Shown: one piece after another, positions 55,430-63,857 of the stretch
Layout: every line of letters starts with the position of its first letter
How positions within the stretch are numbered: position 1 is the first letter of the stretch
Source: Bacillus_BD sp050389805
GTDB lineage: Bacteria; Bacillota; Bacilli; Bacillales; Cytobacillaceae
DNA length: 64,000 bases
Assembly (NCBI RefSeq): GCF_050389805.1
Contig: NZ_CP130945.1
Span: 2,108,001-2,172,000 of the forward strand
Direction: 5' to 3'
Notes under the pieces: model-generated
What the model was told of the DNA's origin: nothing
What the model saw: only the letters and a program-made list of their open reading frames with translations
The model's database searches: none
Program-made: the position numbers and the translations under genes

Positions 55430-56188
55430 GTGGAAAACCAAAACATTTCTCTAGCGAAAGAACAAAGAACAATTGAAGAAGAGCGTCAGTATAGGAAAGA
55501 GAGGTTAGCGGCATCCTTCCGTCTTTTTGCTAAATATGATTTTGATATGGGAGTTGCTGGTCATATAACGGCAAGAGACCCTGAATATCCAGATCATTTT
55601 TGGGTTAATCCATACGCGATGGATTTTAGTCAAATTAAAGTTTCAGATTTAGTGTTAGCAAATGACAAAGGAACAGTAGTCGAAGGAAATAAGCCGATCA
55701 ATAGAGCTGCATTTGCCATTCACTCAAGAATACATGAAGCACGGCCAGATGTAATTGCTGCTGCCCATTCTCACTCTATTTATGGAAAAAGCTTTTCAAC
55801 ATTAGGAAGGCTACTTGAACCTATTACACAGGATGCTTGTGCATTTTACGAGGACCATGGTTTGTTTGATGACTATACGGGTGTCGTCTTAGATACAGAA
55901 GAAGGAGATCGAATTGCATCAGCATTAAAAAATTATAAAGCCGTTATCCTTCGAAACCATGGGCTACTAACTGTGGGGAAATCAGTAGAAGAAGCAGTTT
56001 GGTGGTTTATCTCAATGGAACGCGCATGTCAAGCACAATTATTGGCTGAAGCAGCAGGAAAGCCAATAAAAATCGATCATCAAGAAGCCATTAAAACGAG
56101 AGGGCAAGTTGGCACAACATATGCAAAAATTAATTTTGAACCAATGTGGGAAAGAATCCTTAAGCAAGAACCTGATTTACTAAATTAA
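55430..56188 (+). CDS. Class II aldolase/adducin family protein
   Basis: A 252-residue protein of the class II aldolase/adducin fold. GHITARDPEYPDHFWVNP is the substrate loop, and the metal ligands are in AAHSHSIYGKSFS and ILRNHGLLTVGKSVEEA. A family-type EDHG segment lies between. GTG 55430 follows AAAGGAG. Members act as sugar-phosphate aldolases or decarboxylases. In this operon a hydroxy-oxoacid aldolase or decarboxylase role is plausible but not shown. Confidence 0.83.
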   Translation: MENQNISLAKEQRTIEEERQYRKERLAASFRLFAKYDFDMGVAGHITARDPEYPDHFWVNPYAMDFSQIKVSDLVLANDKGTVVEGNKPINRAAFAIHSRIHEARPDVIAAAHSHSIYGKSFSTLGRLLEPITQDACAFYEDHGLFDDYTGVVLDTEEGDRIASALKNYKAVILRNHGLLTVGKSVEEAVWWFISMERACQAQLLAEAAGKPIKIDHQEAIKTRGQVGTTYAKINFEPMWERILKQEPDLLN

Positions 56189-56205
56189 TAGAAGAGGTGT
56201 ATATT

Positions 56206-57234
56206 ATGAAACTTATTAAAATAGTTAAGATTCTATCATTTTCCCTATTATTAGCAATATTTTTAACAGCATGTTCATCAGGAGAGTCTACATCTGGCGG
56301 TGATACTTCAGATAAAGTGGTTCTCAAAATAACCCATGCTGTTCCTGAAGAGCATGCATCAAATCTAGCATTGTTAGATTTTAAAGAAAAATTAGCAGAG
56401 AAAACAGATGGTAAAATTGAGCTGCAAATATTTCCAAATGCACAATTATATGCTTCTGATCGTGAAGCGGTAGAAGCGACACAGTTAGGGAATATCGATA
56501 TGACAATGGTAGCTACACCAACATTAGCAAGCTTCGAGCCTGCGTTTATGGTATTTGATTTGCCATTTCTTTTTCCGAGTAGAGATGAGGCACACAAAGC
56601 ATTGGACGGAGGGCTTGGCGATAAGTTAGATGAATTATTACCTGACCAAAAACTTGTAGGGCTCGGGTATGGTGAAAATGGTTTCCGCCAATATACGAAC
56701 AATGTTCGACCAATTAAAGAACCAAGTGACTTTGAAGGATTGAAGTTTCGCGTTATTGAAAATAAATTATATCAAGATGCTTTTGATTTAATGGGTGCAA
56801 ATTCTTCTCCTCTTGCCTTTGGAGAAACATACTCTGCCTTACAGCAAAACACATTTGATGGAATGGACAGCCCCATTTCGTTAATTTATTCGATGAAATT
56901 CTATGAAGTTCAAAAATATTTAACAATTGGGGATCAAACGTATGCTCCGCTCATTACGGTTATTAACAAAGAGAAATTTGATTCTATTCCAGCGGATTTA
57001 CAAGAAATTTTTGTTGCTGAAGCAAAAGCAATGTCCAAGCTTCAAAGGGAATTAGCCTTCCAACAAGATACAGAGAAGCTTGAAGTATTGAAAGAAGCTG
57101 GAATTGAAGTGAATGTACTTTCTAAAGAGGACAAGCAGAAATTTAGAGAACATCTACAACCAATTTATGATGAATATACGGATAAAATTGGTAAAGAGTA
57201 TATGGATTTAGCGGTAGAAGCTGTGGATGAATAA
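56206..57234 (+). CDS. dctP: TRAP transporter substrate-binding lipoprotein (DctP family)
   Basis: A 342-residue extracytoplasmic solute receptor. The N-terminus is a lipoprotein signal with lipobox LTAC followed by SSGES, so the protein is anchored outside the membrane. VVLKITHAVPEEHASN, FPNAQLYASDREAVEA and GLKFRVIENKLYQDAFDLMGA are DctP hallmarks, with the ligand-binding Arg in the last. ATG 56206 follows AGAGGTG. It delivers an organic acid to the membrane subunits encoded next. The ligand is unlikely to be fixed to C4-dicarboxylates; an aromatic or hydroxy acid is possible. Confidence 0.9.
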   Translation: MKLIKIVKILSFSLLLAIFLTACSSGESTSGGDTSDKVVLKITHAVPEEHASNLALLDFKEKLAEKTDGKIELQIFPNAQLYASDREAVEATQLGNIDMTMVATPTLASFEPAFMVFDLPFLFPSRDEAHKALDGGLGDKLDELLPDQKLVGLGYGENGFRQYTNNVRPIKEPSDFEGLKFRVIENKLYQDAFDLMGANSSPLAFGETYSALQQNTFDGMDSPISLIYSMKFYEVQKYLTIGDQTYAPLITVINKEKFDSIPADLQEIFVAEAKAMSKLQRELAFQQDTEKLEVLKEAGIEVNVLSKEDKQKFREHLQPIYDEYTDKIGKEYMDLAVEAVDE

Positions 57235-57274
57235 TCGAGGCAGACCTTAGAATGTTTAACCAGGAGGACAGTTA

Positions 57275-57760
57275 ATGAGTAAAAAAATTAGGGATGCAAA
57301 AATTGAAGAATGGATTTTGGTTGCTTCATTATTACTCATTGTTACTTTGGTTTTCTTACAAGTGATTTCTAGGTATGTAATTAGTTACTCTTTTGGTTGG
57401 AGTGAAGAGCTATCCAGATATATTTTAATCTGGATAGCTTGGATCGGTGCAGCGTACACAGTACGAACACAAAAACACATAAGAGTGGAACTTGTAAAAA
57501 ACATAGTCAATGAAACCGGAAAAAAGGTCATAGAATTAATAACATTACTTATATGGTTTCTCTTTGCATTATTTCTTGTTCTGAACGGCACAGAGTTAAT
57601 CTCAAATCTTTTTGCAACTGGGCAAACAAGTCCTTCTAACGAAATTCCTATGTGGATTGTATATCTAGCAGTGCCAATTGGTGGTAGCTTAATGGCCTTA
57701 AGATTAATTCAACAAGCTATCTATATTTTTAAGCCTAATGCGGATGAAAGGGAGGTGTAG
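57275..57760 (+). CDS. dctQ: TRAP transporter small permease (DctQ family)
   Basis: A 161-residue membrane protein with four hydrophobic helices. The family signature VSRYVISYSFGWSEELSRYILIW-type segment (here in residues 30-55) and RTQKHIRVELV are present. AGGAGGACAG lies upstream of ATG 57275. It forms the small subunit that joins DctM to receive substrate from DctP. DctM starts two bases past its stop. Confidence 0.88.
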   Translation: MSKKIRDAKIEEWILVASLLLIVTLVFLQVISRYVISYSFGWSEELSRYILIWIAWIGAAYTVRTQKHIRVELVKNIVNETGKKVIELITLLIWFLFALFLVLNGTELISNLFATGQTSPSNEIPMWIVYLAVPIGGSLMALRLIQQAIYIFKPNADEREV

Positions 57761-57762
57761 AG

Positions 57763-59109
57763 TTGGCGACAATTGCTCTATTTGTATCGCTTTTCTTACT
57801 TATTGCATTAAGTGTCCCCATTGGAATTGCTATTGGTTTGTCTACCTTGATAACTGCAATTTTCTTTACGGATGGTATCCCTTTAATGACGTTAACCCAA
57901 AAAGTATTTACATCTCTAGACTCTTTTCCAATCATGGCCATCCCATTTTTTATGATGGCAGGAATCTTAATGGGAAAAGGTGGGGTTTCCAAAAGATTAC
58001 TAGATTTTGCTAGTTCATTAGTAGGGTTTATAGTCGGCGGTTTAGCTATGGTAACGGTTTTGACATGTATGTTTTTCGCAGCTATTTCAGGCTCTGGTCC
58101 AGCAACCGTTGCTGCCATCGGTTCTTTTATGATCCCTGCAATGGATAAAGAGAGGTACGGACGTGGTTTTGCTGCTGCATTAACCGCATCAGCAGGAGCG
58201 ATTGGGGTTATCATCCCTCCTAGTATACCGCTCGTTTTATATGGAGTTGTTGGTAGTGTTTCAATCGGAAGTCTATTTCTAGCAGGGATTATTCCTGGAT
58301 TAATGATAGGTTTTTCCTTAATGATTGCTTCGTACTTTATCATTAGAAAAAAGGTAAAAAAATATTCTGAGAGTATCATAGACCAAACCATTACGGTTGA
58401 GGAAACATCAGCAACAATTGAACAAATGAATATGAAAAGAATAGATTTCAAACATGTTCTAAAAACCTCTTATGAAGCTAAGTGGGCGCTACTTACACCA
58501 ATCATCATTTTAGGTGGTATTTATGGGGGCGTTTTCACACCTACAGAATCAGCAGCAATTGCCATTGTGTACGGTTTAATCGTAGGAAAGTTTATACACA
58601 AAGAACTAAGTTGGAGAGATATATATGATAGTGCACTAGAAACGATCCAAGTCACAGGTGCCACATTATATATGATTGGTTTATCCATTGCATTTGCTTA
58701 TGTATTAAATATAGAGCAAATCCCACAACAAGTGGCTGATCTAATCCTTGGATTCTCATCGAATATATATGTAATTCTATTCTTGATTATTTTGTTCCTG
58801 TTAGTTGTTGGAGCCTTCCTAGATACAATAGCTGCTATCGTAATTTTGACTCCTATTTTACTTCCAATCGTTACACAAGTTGGGATCGACCCTGTTCATT
58901 TTGGTGTTATTCTTGTTACTGCACTTGCCATCGGATTTATTACACCACCTGTTGGTGTCAATTTGTTTGTCGCTTCAGCAATAGGTAATATTTCGATTGA
59001 AAAAATAGCAGTTGCAGCAATACCATTTTTCCTTGTCATGTTACTTGTATTATTCATATTAAGTTATGTTCCATTTTTCTCTACATTTTTACCAGGTTTG
59101 ACTAATTAA
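57763..59109 (+). CDS. dctM: TRAP transporter large permease (DctM family)
   Basis: A 448-residue membrane protein with about 12 helices of the ion-transporter superfamily. Signatures: FPIMAIPFFMMAGILMGKGG, ISGSGPATVAAIGSFMIPAM, GVIIPPSIPLVLYGVVG and ITPPVGVNLFVASAIG. TTG 57763 follows AGGGAGGTG, two bases after the DctQ stop. It carries out sodium-coupled uptake of the solute bound by DctP. Confidence 0.92.
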   Translation: MATIALFVSLFLLIALSVPIGIAIGLSTLITAIFFTDGIPLMTLTQKVFTSLDSFPIMAIPFFMMAGILMGKGGVSKRLLDFASSLVGFIVGGLAMVTVLTCMFFAAISGSGPATVAAIGSFMIPAMDKERYGRGFAAALTASAGAIGVIIPPSIPLVLYGVVGSVSIGSLFLAGIIPGLMIGFSLMIASYFIIRKKVKKYSESIIDQTITVEETSATIEQMNMKRIDFKHVLKTSYEAKWALLTPIIILGGIYGGVFTPTESAAIAIVYGLIVGKFIHKELSWRDIYDSALETIQVTGATLYMIGLSIAFAYVLNIEQIPQQVADLILGFSSNIYVILFLIILFLLVVGAFLDTIAAIVILTPILLPIVTQVGIDPVHFGVILVTALAIGFITPPVGVNLFVASAIGNISIEKIAVAAIPFFLVMLLVLFILSYVPFFSTFLPGLTN

Positions 59110-59142
59110 TCATAACTCTTAAGATGGAGGATTTAGCAGAAG

Positions 59143-60759
59143 ATGAAAGATATATTTGCTGATAAAATTCTATATAATGGATTAATTGTGTCAATTGACG
59201 ATAAGAAAAGCACTTTTGAGGCTATTGCCTTAAAAGATGGCAAAATCTTAGCATTAGGAAACGAAAAATACATTTCAGGTTACAAAGGAATAAATACTGA
59301 AATCATTAATTTAGAAGGAAAAACAGTACTCCCAGGCTTTATTGATGCGCATCAGCATATTTTTAACACGGGCTTTAATTTGTTAAATATTAACTGTGGC
59401 TTTTCCACATCAGCTGAAGTACTTGATGCTGTTAAAAAACGGGTAAACGAAAGTAAACCGAATGATTGGATCATTGGTTGGGGTTACAATGAATCAAACT
59501 TTTCCGATGATAACCCATTAAGTCAAAAGGATTTGAATGATATAGAAAATCCAGTGTATATCGGAAGATACTGTTTGCATGAGGCTGTTCTCAATGAAAA
59601 AGCTTTAAAACTGGCAGGGATTACAGAAAATACTTATGTAGAAGGAGGTCTTATAGAAAAAGATCAACAAGGAAGACTTACAGGAGTTATTAAAGAAAAG
59701 GCATTGGATCTTGTTAAAAATGTTATGCCTCCTTATACAGAAAAAATGCTCGAAGATATGGCGTTAATAGCTGATAGAGAGTACGTCAAAAAAGGGATAA
59801 CAAGTGTACATGAAGCAGGATTAGGCTTTTTTACAGGTACACTGGTTGAGTTTAAAGTATTACAACAATTATATGCTAATAAAAAAATTAACGTTCGAAC
59901 ATACGCTATGATTCTAACAGACTTTTTTGAGCATCTAAATGCTATAAAACTTCAAGGAAATTTTGGAAATGATGGTTTAAAAGTAGGATCAGTTAAGCTA
60001 TTTTGTGATGGATCCATGGGCGGACAAACTGCGGCTGTATCTGTCAAGTACTTACATTCAGAAGATAATTATGGGATTTACAAATATTCTGATGATGAGC
60101 TCGAAAAGAAAATATTAGAAGCACACAAAGCAGGATATCAAGTTGCAGTTCATGCAATGGGGGATGTTGCCATAGAAAAGGTTCTTTCTATCTTTGAAAG
60201 TGCATTGCAAATGTACCCTCGTAGAGATCATCGTCATCGAATTGAACATGCTGCTATTACCAATGAGAAAATTATTCAAAAAATGAAGTCACTTGGTGTA
60301 ATCCCAGTACCTCAATACGGATTAGTCTATGAGATGGGAGATACCTACATGAAGATTCTAGACAAACCTATATACGATCATGTATTTGCAAGCAAATCGT
60401 TTTATGATGCAGGTCTTAAGCCAGCTGGTAGTTCAGACAGTCCTGTTGTTAATTTTTCTCCATTGGAGGGAATCTATGCGGCAATGAGTAGAGAAACAAA
60501 AAGTAAATCCGTTTATTTACCTGAGCAAAGACTCAGCTTATATGAAGCTGTTGAAACATATACGGTTTTTGCAGCATTTTCTGCATTCGATGAAAATATT
60601 AAAGGTACATTAGAGGTTGGGAAACTAGCAGACTTAGTCGTATTGCCTGCGAACTTTATGGAGTTTAGTGCTGAAGAAGTAAAAAATACAGAAGTAGAGA
60701 TGACGATGATTAATGGGGAAGTTGTCTATCAAAGGGAAAGGAAGTTTCAACATGGGTGA
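59143..60759 (+). CDS. YtcJ-like metal-dependent amidohydrolase
   Basis: A 538-residue amidohydrolase of the YtcJ/NfdA group. The metal motif is GFIDAHQHIF near residue 68, with further ligands in VAVHAMGDVAIEKV, RIEHAAI and GSSDSPVVNFSPLEGI. VKLFCDGSMGGQTAAV is typical of the group. It hydrolyses a C-N bond in an amide, N-formyl or N-acyl compound. The last codons overlap the start of the next gene. The substrate is unknown; together with the carbamoylase it suggests stepwise removal of nitrogen groups. Confidence 0.85.
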   Translation: MKDIFADKILYNGLIVSIDDKKSTFEAIALKDGKILALGNEKYISGYKGINTEIINLEGKTVLPGFIDAHQHIFNTGFNLLNINCGFSTSAEVLDAVKKRVNESKPNDWIIGWGYNESNFSDDNPLSQKDLNDIENPVYIGRYCLHEAVLNEKALKLAGITENTYVEGGLIEKDQQGRLTGVIKEKALDLVKNVMPPYTEKMLEDMALIADREYVKKGITSVHEAGLGFFTGTLVEFKVLQQLYANKKINVRTYAMILTDFFEHLNAIKLQGNFGNDGLKVGSVKLFCDGSMGGQTAAVSVKYLHSEDNYGIYKYSDDELEKKILEAHKAGYQVAVHAMGDVAIEKVLSIFESALQMYPRRDHRHRIEHAAITNEKIIQKMKSLGVIPVPQYGLVYEMGDTYMKILDKPIYDHVFASKSFYDAGLKPAGSSDSPVVNFSPLEGIYAAMSRETKSKSVYLPEQRLSLYEAVETYTVFAAFSAFDENIKGTLEVGKLADLVVLPANFMEFSAEEVKNTEVEMTMINGEVVYQRERKFQHG

Positions 60760-62005
60760 TAAAAAGCTGTCTATTAATTTGAATCGATTAATGCAAACAA
60801 TAGATGCAAGTGCCAAGATCGGCAGTCTTCCAAAAGGAGGAATTCGTCGCTTAGCACTAACAGATGAAGATAAGCAAATGCGGGATCTTTTTGTCGAATG
60901 GTTGAAGCAATCAGATCTACATGTACGTATAGATGATTTTGGAAATATTTATGGAAGAACAAAAGCACAAAATCCTGAAGCACCTCCTATTCTAATTGGT
61001 TCCCATCTTGATACTCAACCAGAAGGCGGATGTTATGATGGAATTCTTGGTGTTTTGTCCGCATTAGAAGTTATCCGAACCTTAAATGATAATAAAATTG
61101 AACTAAATCGTCCAGTGGAGATCGTTTCATTTACGAATGAGGAAGGCGCACGTTTTGCACCTCCTATTATGGGGTCTGGTGGTCTTTCGGGAATATTTGA
61201 TAAGTCCTTTATTTTCAGTCGTCAAGATAAGGATGGAAAGACCTTTGAGCAAGAATTAAAACGGATTGGCTACGAAGGCAACGAAAAAGATCGATTAAAG
61301 GATATTTTCTGTTATATTGAATTGCATATTGAGCAGGGTCCTGTTCTCGAACGGGAAAATTTGGACATTGGTATTGTAACAGGAATTCAGGGGATGAATT
61401 GGTTGGAGGTAAAGGTTATTGGACAATCGGATCATGCAGGCCCAACCCCGATGTCTATGAGAAAAGATGCATTATTGACTGCTGCCAAAATGATCACAGA
61501 TAGCAATCGACTTATTTTGGAACAAGACAACGAATCAACAATAACGGTTGGCTGCATCTCAATTAGCCCTAATTCAATCAATTGTGTACCTGGTGAGGTT
61601 ACGTTTTCCATTGATATAAGACATCCAGATAACCAAATCCGAAAGCAATTAATGTCGGAGATCCGGCAAAGATTAAGTACAATAGCGATCATTGAACAGG
61701 TTCAGATTGAAATGAAGGAAATTTGGGAAACGAATTCAACTGATTTTTCAGATGAATTAATAATTCATTTAACAGAGGAAGCAAAGCGATTGGGTTACCA
61801 ATATAAAAAGATGGTTAGTGGTGCAGGTCATGATGCTAAATATATTAGTGATATGACGGACACAGCAATGATCTTTGTCCCAAGTGTTGATGGGAAAAGC
61901 CACTGCCAAGAGGAATATACAAAAACGGAATATATTGAAAAAGGAGCAAATCTTCTTTTGAATGTAGTTCAAAAAATAGCTACGGTTAGTAATGTTAACA
62001 TATAA
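60752..62005 (+). CDS. M20-family N-carbamoyl amino acid hydrolase / ureidopropionase-like
   Basis: A 417-residue zinc-dependent hydrolase of the allantoate amidohydrolase / N-carbamoyl-L-amino-acid hydrolase / beta-ureidopropionase group. Metal ligands lie in GSHLDTQPEGGCYDG and FTNEEGARF. IELHIEQGPVLE, GQSDHAGPTPM and GAGHDAKYIS are group signatures. ATG 60752, inside the previous reading frame, is chosen because GGAAAGGAAG lies upstream; it gives an eight-base overlap with the amidohydrolase stop. The reaction releases ammonia and CO2 from a carbamoyl group. It would suit a hydantoin- or pyrimidine-type pathway. Confidence 0.88.
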   Translation: MGDKKLSINLNRLMQTIDASAKIGSLPKGGIRRLALTDEDKQMRDLFVEWLKQSDLHVRIDDFGNIYGRTKAQNPEAPPILIGSHLDTQPEGGCYDGILGVLSALEVIRTLNDNKIELNRPVEIVSFTNEEGARFAPPIMGSGGLSGIFDKSFIFSRQDKDGKTFEQELKRIGYEGNEKDRLKDIFCYIELHIEQGPVLERENLDIGIVTGIQGMNWLEVKVIGQSDHAGPTPMSMRKDALLTAAKMITDSNRLILEQDNESTITVGCISISPNSINCVPGEVTFSIDIRHPDNQIRKQLMSEIRQRLSTIAIIEQVQIEMKEIWETNSTDFSDELIIHLTEEAKRLGYQYKKMVSGAGHDAKYISDMTDTAMIFVPSVDGKSHCQEEYTKTEYIEKGANLLLNVVQKIATVSNVNI

Positions 62006-62071
62006 ATCATTATTTCTCTGTCATAGTGCGTTACGATCCCAAAAGTAGACAATATATTTTCGGATTTTCTT

Positions 62072-62105
62072 AAAGAACTCAGTGCTGACAAGGACTGAGT
62101 TCTTT
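62072..62105 (+). terminator. Terminator of the TRAP/carbamoylase operon
   Basis: A perfect 11-bp stem AAAGAACTCAG (62072-62082) with CTGAGTTCTTT (62095-62105) and a 12-base loop. The tail is T- and C-rich and not a pure U-run, but the stem is strong. Confidence 0.7.
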
Positions 62106-62132
62106 CTCCTTCTCATCATCCTACAAGTGTTT

Positions 62133-62185
62133 CATAACCCTAGAAGGCAGTCAAGGAAGGCACTTGACGACCTTCTAGGATTATG
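62133..62185. repeat. Long hairpin of unknown role
   Basis: CATAACCCTAGAAGG (62133-62147) pairs with CCTTCTAGGATTATG (62171-62185) with one mismatch, and TCAA/TTGA pair further inside after a three-base bulge on each side. It could be a small non-autonomous repeat or remnant of a mobile element end. It is not followed by a U-tract. Confidence 0.5.
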
Positions 62186-62231
62186 GGTGCTATTCTTCAA
62201 AAAGGAGAATGGCTTTTTCTTATTGAAGACA

Positions 62232-62556
62232 AGTAGCGGAGATTCTAAAATAAATGTAATAAAAGCTGTTAGTGAAATCTTAGGATATAAAACTTAAGGA
62301 AGCAAAGACTTTAGTTGATCAGGCACCTATTACCATTCTATCTATGACAACAGTAGAGAAAGCTGAGGAATTTGCTTATATTTTAGTGAAAGCAGAGGCA
62401 AATGCCCGAGTAAAGACTTATAATGGTAATTATCACATTGTAAGAGCAACAGAAGATGAAGCATACGTTCTAATTGAGGACCCTAAACCTCGTATGTTTG
62501 CACCCTCAATTCAAAAAGATAAATGGTTTATAAAGAGCGGTCAGATAGTCTCTTAA
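62232..62556 (+). pseudogene. Frameshifted gene with ribosomal L7/L12 C-domain-like segment
   Basis: Two frames join to give SSGDSKINVIKAVSEILGYK then LKEAKTLVDQAPITILSM, TTVEKAEEFAYILVKAEANA. This matches the L7/L12 C-terminal pattern (INVIKxVREI, LKEAKxLVD, AxxxxxxLEAxGA). The two parts are in different frames with a shift near 62293-62298, and no good start is seen upstream. About 45 more residues (RATEDEAYVLIEDPKPRMF) follow. It is not the ribosomal protein itself, which is elsewhere. A sequence error at the shift site is possible, in which case the gene could be intact. Confidence 0.6.
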
Positions 62557-62709
62557 AATTCAATCGTTGCTAAATTAGATCGTGGATTCGTATTTGACCT
62601 AATGAATATTAAAGCTGGGGCTAAGGGTCAAATTTTGGATATTTTGGTACTTAATGGTCAAGCGGTGAAGAAAGGCGATCCGATTCTTGTGATTAAAGTT
62701 GATGACTAA
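62557..62709 (+). pseudogene. Biotinyl/lipoyl-carrier-like C-terminal remnant
   Basis: In frame with the preceding stop, the sequence reads LDRGFVFDLMNIKAGAKGQI then LDILVLNGQAVKKGDPILVI. This is the second half of a biotinyl/lipoyl barrel. The modified lysine of the usual EAMKM hairpin is replaced (here DLMNI), and no start codon is present. It is a decayed or non-functional copy. Confidence 0.5.
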
Positions 62710-62836
62710 ATTAGTTTAATTTATATAGAATACCTGAAAGATTTCAATGTGTGCTATATCTATATATGATCATCATGCAAAAAAATCTTACAAAGGGAAT
62801 AAATAAGGAAACAAAGGCTTGATATCGACAAGAATC

Positions 62837-62860
62837 AAAGGAGGGAAATTGCCCTCCTTT
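62837..62860 (-). terminator. Terminator of the secreted protein gene
   Basis: AAAGGAGGG (62837-62845) pairs with CCCTCCTTT (62852-62860) with a six-base loop, 16 bases past the minus-strand stop. The GC-rich stem is followed on the minus strand by GATTCTTG, so the U-tract is weak. Confidence 0.65.
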
Positions 62861-62875
62861 GCTACGTATCATAAT

Positions 62876-63481
62876 TTATAATAAGGGTTGTTTATAGTCA
62901 GACATAAAAACACTAGCACCTTCTACATAGAATAGAGAAGAAATTTCAAATTCTTGAGGTAACATGAAGTGTAATTGCTCATAACCTAAAGCATTTACTA
63001 ATAAATGAGCTGCTTCTGATGATGCTGGAAAGTTATTGGGATTAATGTCATTAGAGACTACATAAACTAACTGTCCATCTAATACTTGGATACCAATAAT
63101 ATCTAAGTAAGCAGTGTTTGAACCACTATTGAAGTCTACCTCAATGGCTTGAATAGTGGACTCATCAGCCATTAAATCTACTCTATGCTTATCTAAAGAG
63201 ATAGCCTCGTCAGTTACTCCAAAAATTAGATGATCATAAGAAACTGTCTCTTCAACATTTTCAGGTGGTGTTACGTCGGATTTATGTGGGTTGTGCTTAC
63301 CTTTCTCCCACCCGTAGTGATTTCCATTGTTTAAACCGGAAGTGACCACGGATTTGTGTGGGTTGTGTTTGCCTTTCTCCCATCCGTAATGATTTCCGTT
63401 GTTTGTGCCAGCAGCAAACGCTTGTGTCCCCATGGATAAAGACATTGCCCCAGCAAGAATAATTCCTATAAATTGTTTCAT
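62876..63481 (-). CDS. Secreted protein with two tandem NNGNHYGWEKGKHNPHKS repeats
   Basis: A 201-residue protein. A Sec signal peptide (MKQFIGIILAGAMSLSMGTQ, cleavage probably after AFA near residue 23) is followed by two copies of an 18-residue basic, aromatic repeat (residues 27-44 and 51-68) at a 24-residue period. A C-terminal globular domain of about 125 residues follows, with no motif I recognise. ATG 63481 is preceded by GGGGGAA on the minus strand. It is probably exported to the cell wall or medium. Function unknown. Confidence 0.75.
   Translation of the reverse strand: MKQFIGIILAGAMSLSMGTQAFAAGTNNGNHYGWEKGKHNPHKSVVTSGLNNGNHYGWEKGKHNPHKSDVTPPENVEETVSYDHLIFGVTDEAISLDKHRVDLMADESTIQAIEVDFNSGSNTAYLDIIGIQVLDGQLVYVVSNDINPNNFPASSEAAHLLVNALGYEQLHFMLPQEFEISSLFYVEGASVFMSDYKQPLL
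63278..63403 (-). repeat. Two direct 54-bp repeats inside the secreted protein gene
   Basis: Copies at 63350-63403 and 63278-63331 encode the identical 18-residue unit at a 72-base period. The DNA copies differ at several third positions, so the duplication is not recent but the protein sequence is kept. Confidence 0.75.
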
Positions 63482-63595
63482 TTTGTGTTATTCCCCCTAA
63501 GAAGTAAGTATCGCAACAAAAATTATATTACCATAGATTTATGACACTTTGTTCGCTAATATAGTTCGCTTGGGGAAAATATAGAAGATATACAT

Positions 63596-63733
63596 ATGTA
63601 CACAACGGGTGAAGGCGGTGCAGAAGCCGAATTTTTTCTTTTTGCTATCTTTCATATATTAATAGAATTAGCTTTAATTTATTATTATGGAAAGTTACCA
63701 ATTATCAGATTTATAAAGTTCCCAGGCTTTTGA
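63596..63733 (+). CDS. Possible 45-residue small membrane protein
   Basis: An open frame from ATG 63596 to TGA 63731-63733 encodes MYTTGEGGAEAEFFLFAIFH with a hydrophobic middle (residues about 13-32) and a basic tail (KLPIIRFIKF). The layout fits a single-pass peptide. The ribosome binding site is weak, so this is a low call. Confidence 0.3.
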   Translation: MYTTGEGGAEAEFFLFAIFHILIELALIYYYGKLPIIRFIKFPGF

Positions 63734-63830
63734 TAACAGTACGATAAATCCCAACTCAAATTGTATATTAGAGGAGTATTGCCTTGATTATGAAATTAGG
63801 TTAGTGAAAGAAGTAATTTTTCTATCTTTA

Positions 63831-63857
63831 GAAACATGGGGACGGTTCTTGTGTTTC
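63831..63857. repeat. Short REP-like repeat (GGGGACGGTTCTT type)
   Basis: GAAACA (63831-63836) and TGTTTC (63852-63857) flank TGGGGACGGTTCTTG. Strings of this kind are frequent as dispersed short repeats in Bacillaceae genomes, to my knowledge. Only this copy is in the window, so the call rests on recall. Confidence 0.3.

Noticed and set aside
57735..58451. Long minus-strand frame of 238 codons
   Set aside because: It is antisense to the clear DctM gene and reads as a shadow rich in Ile, Pro and Lys.
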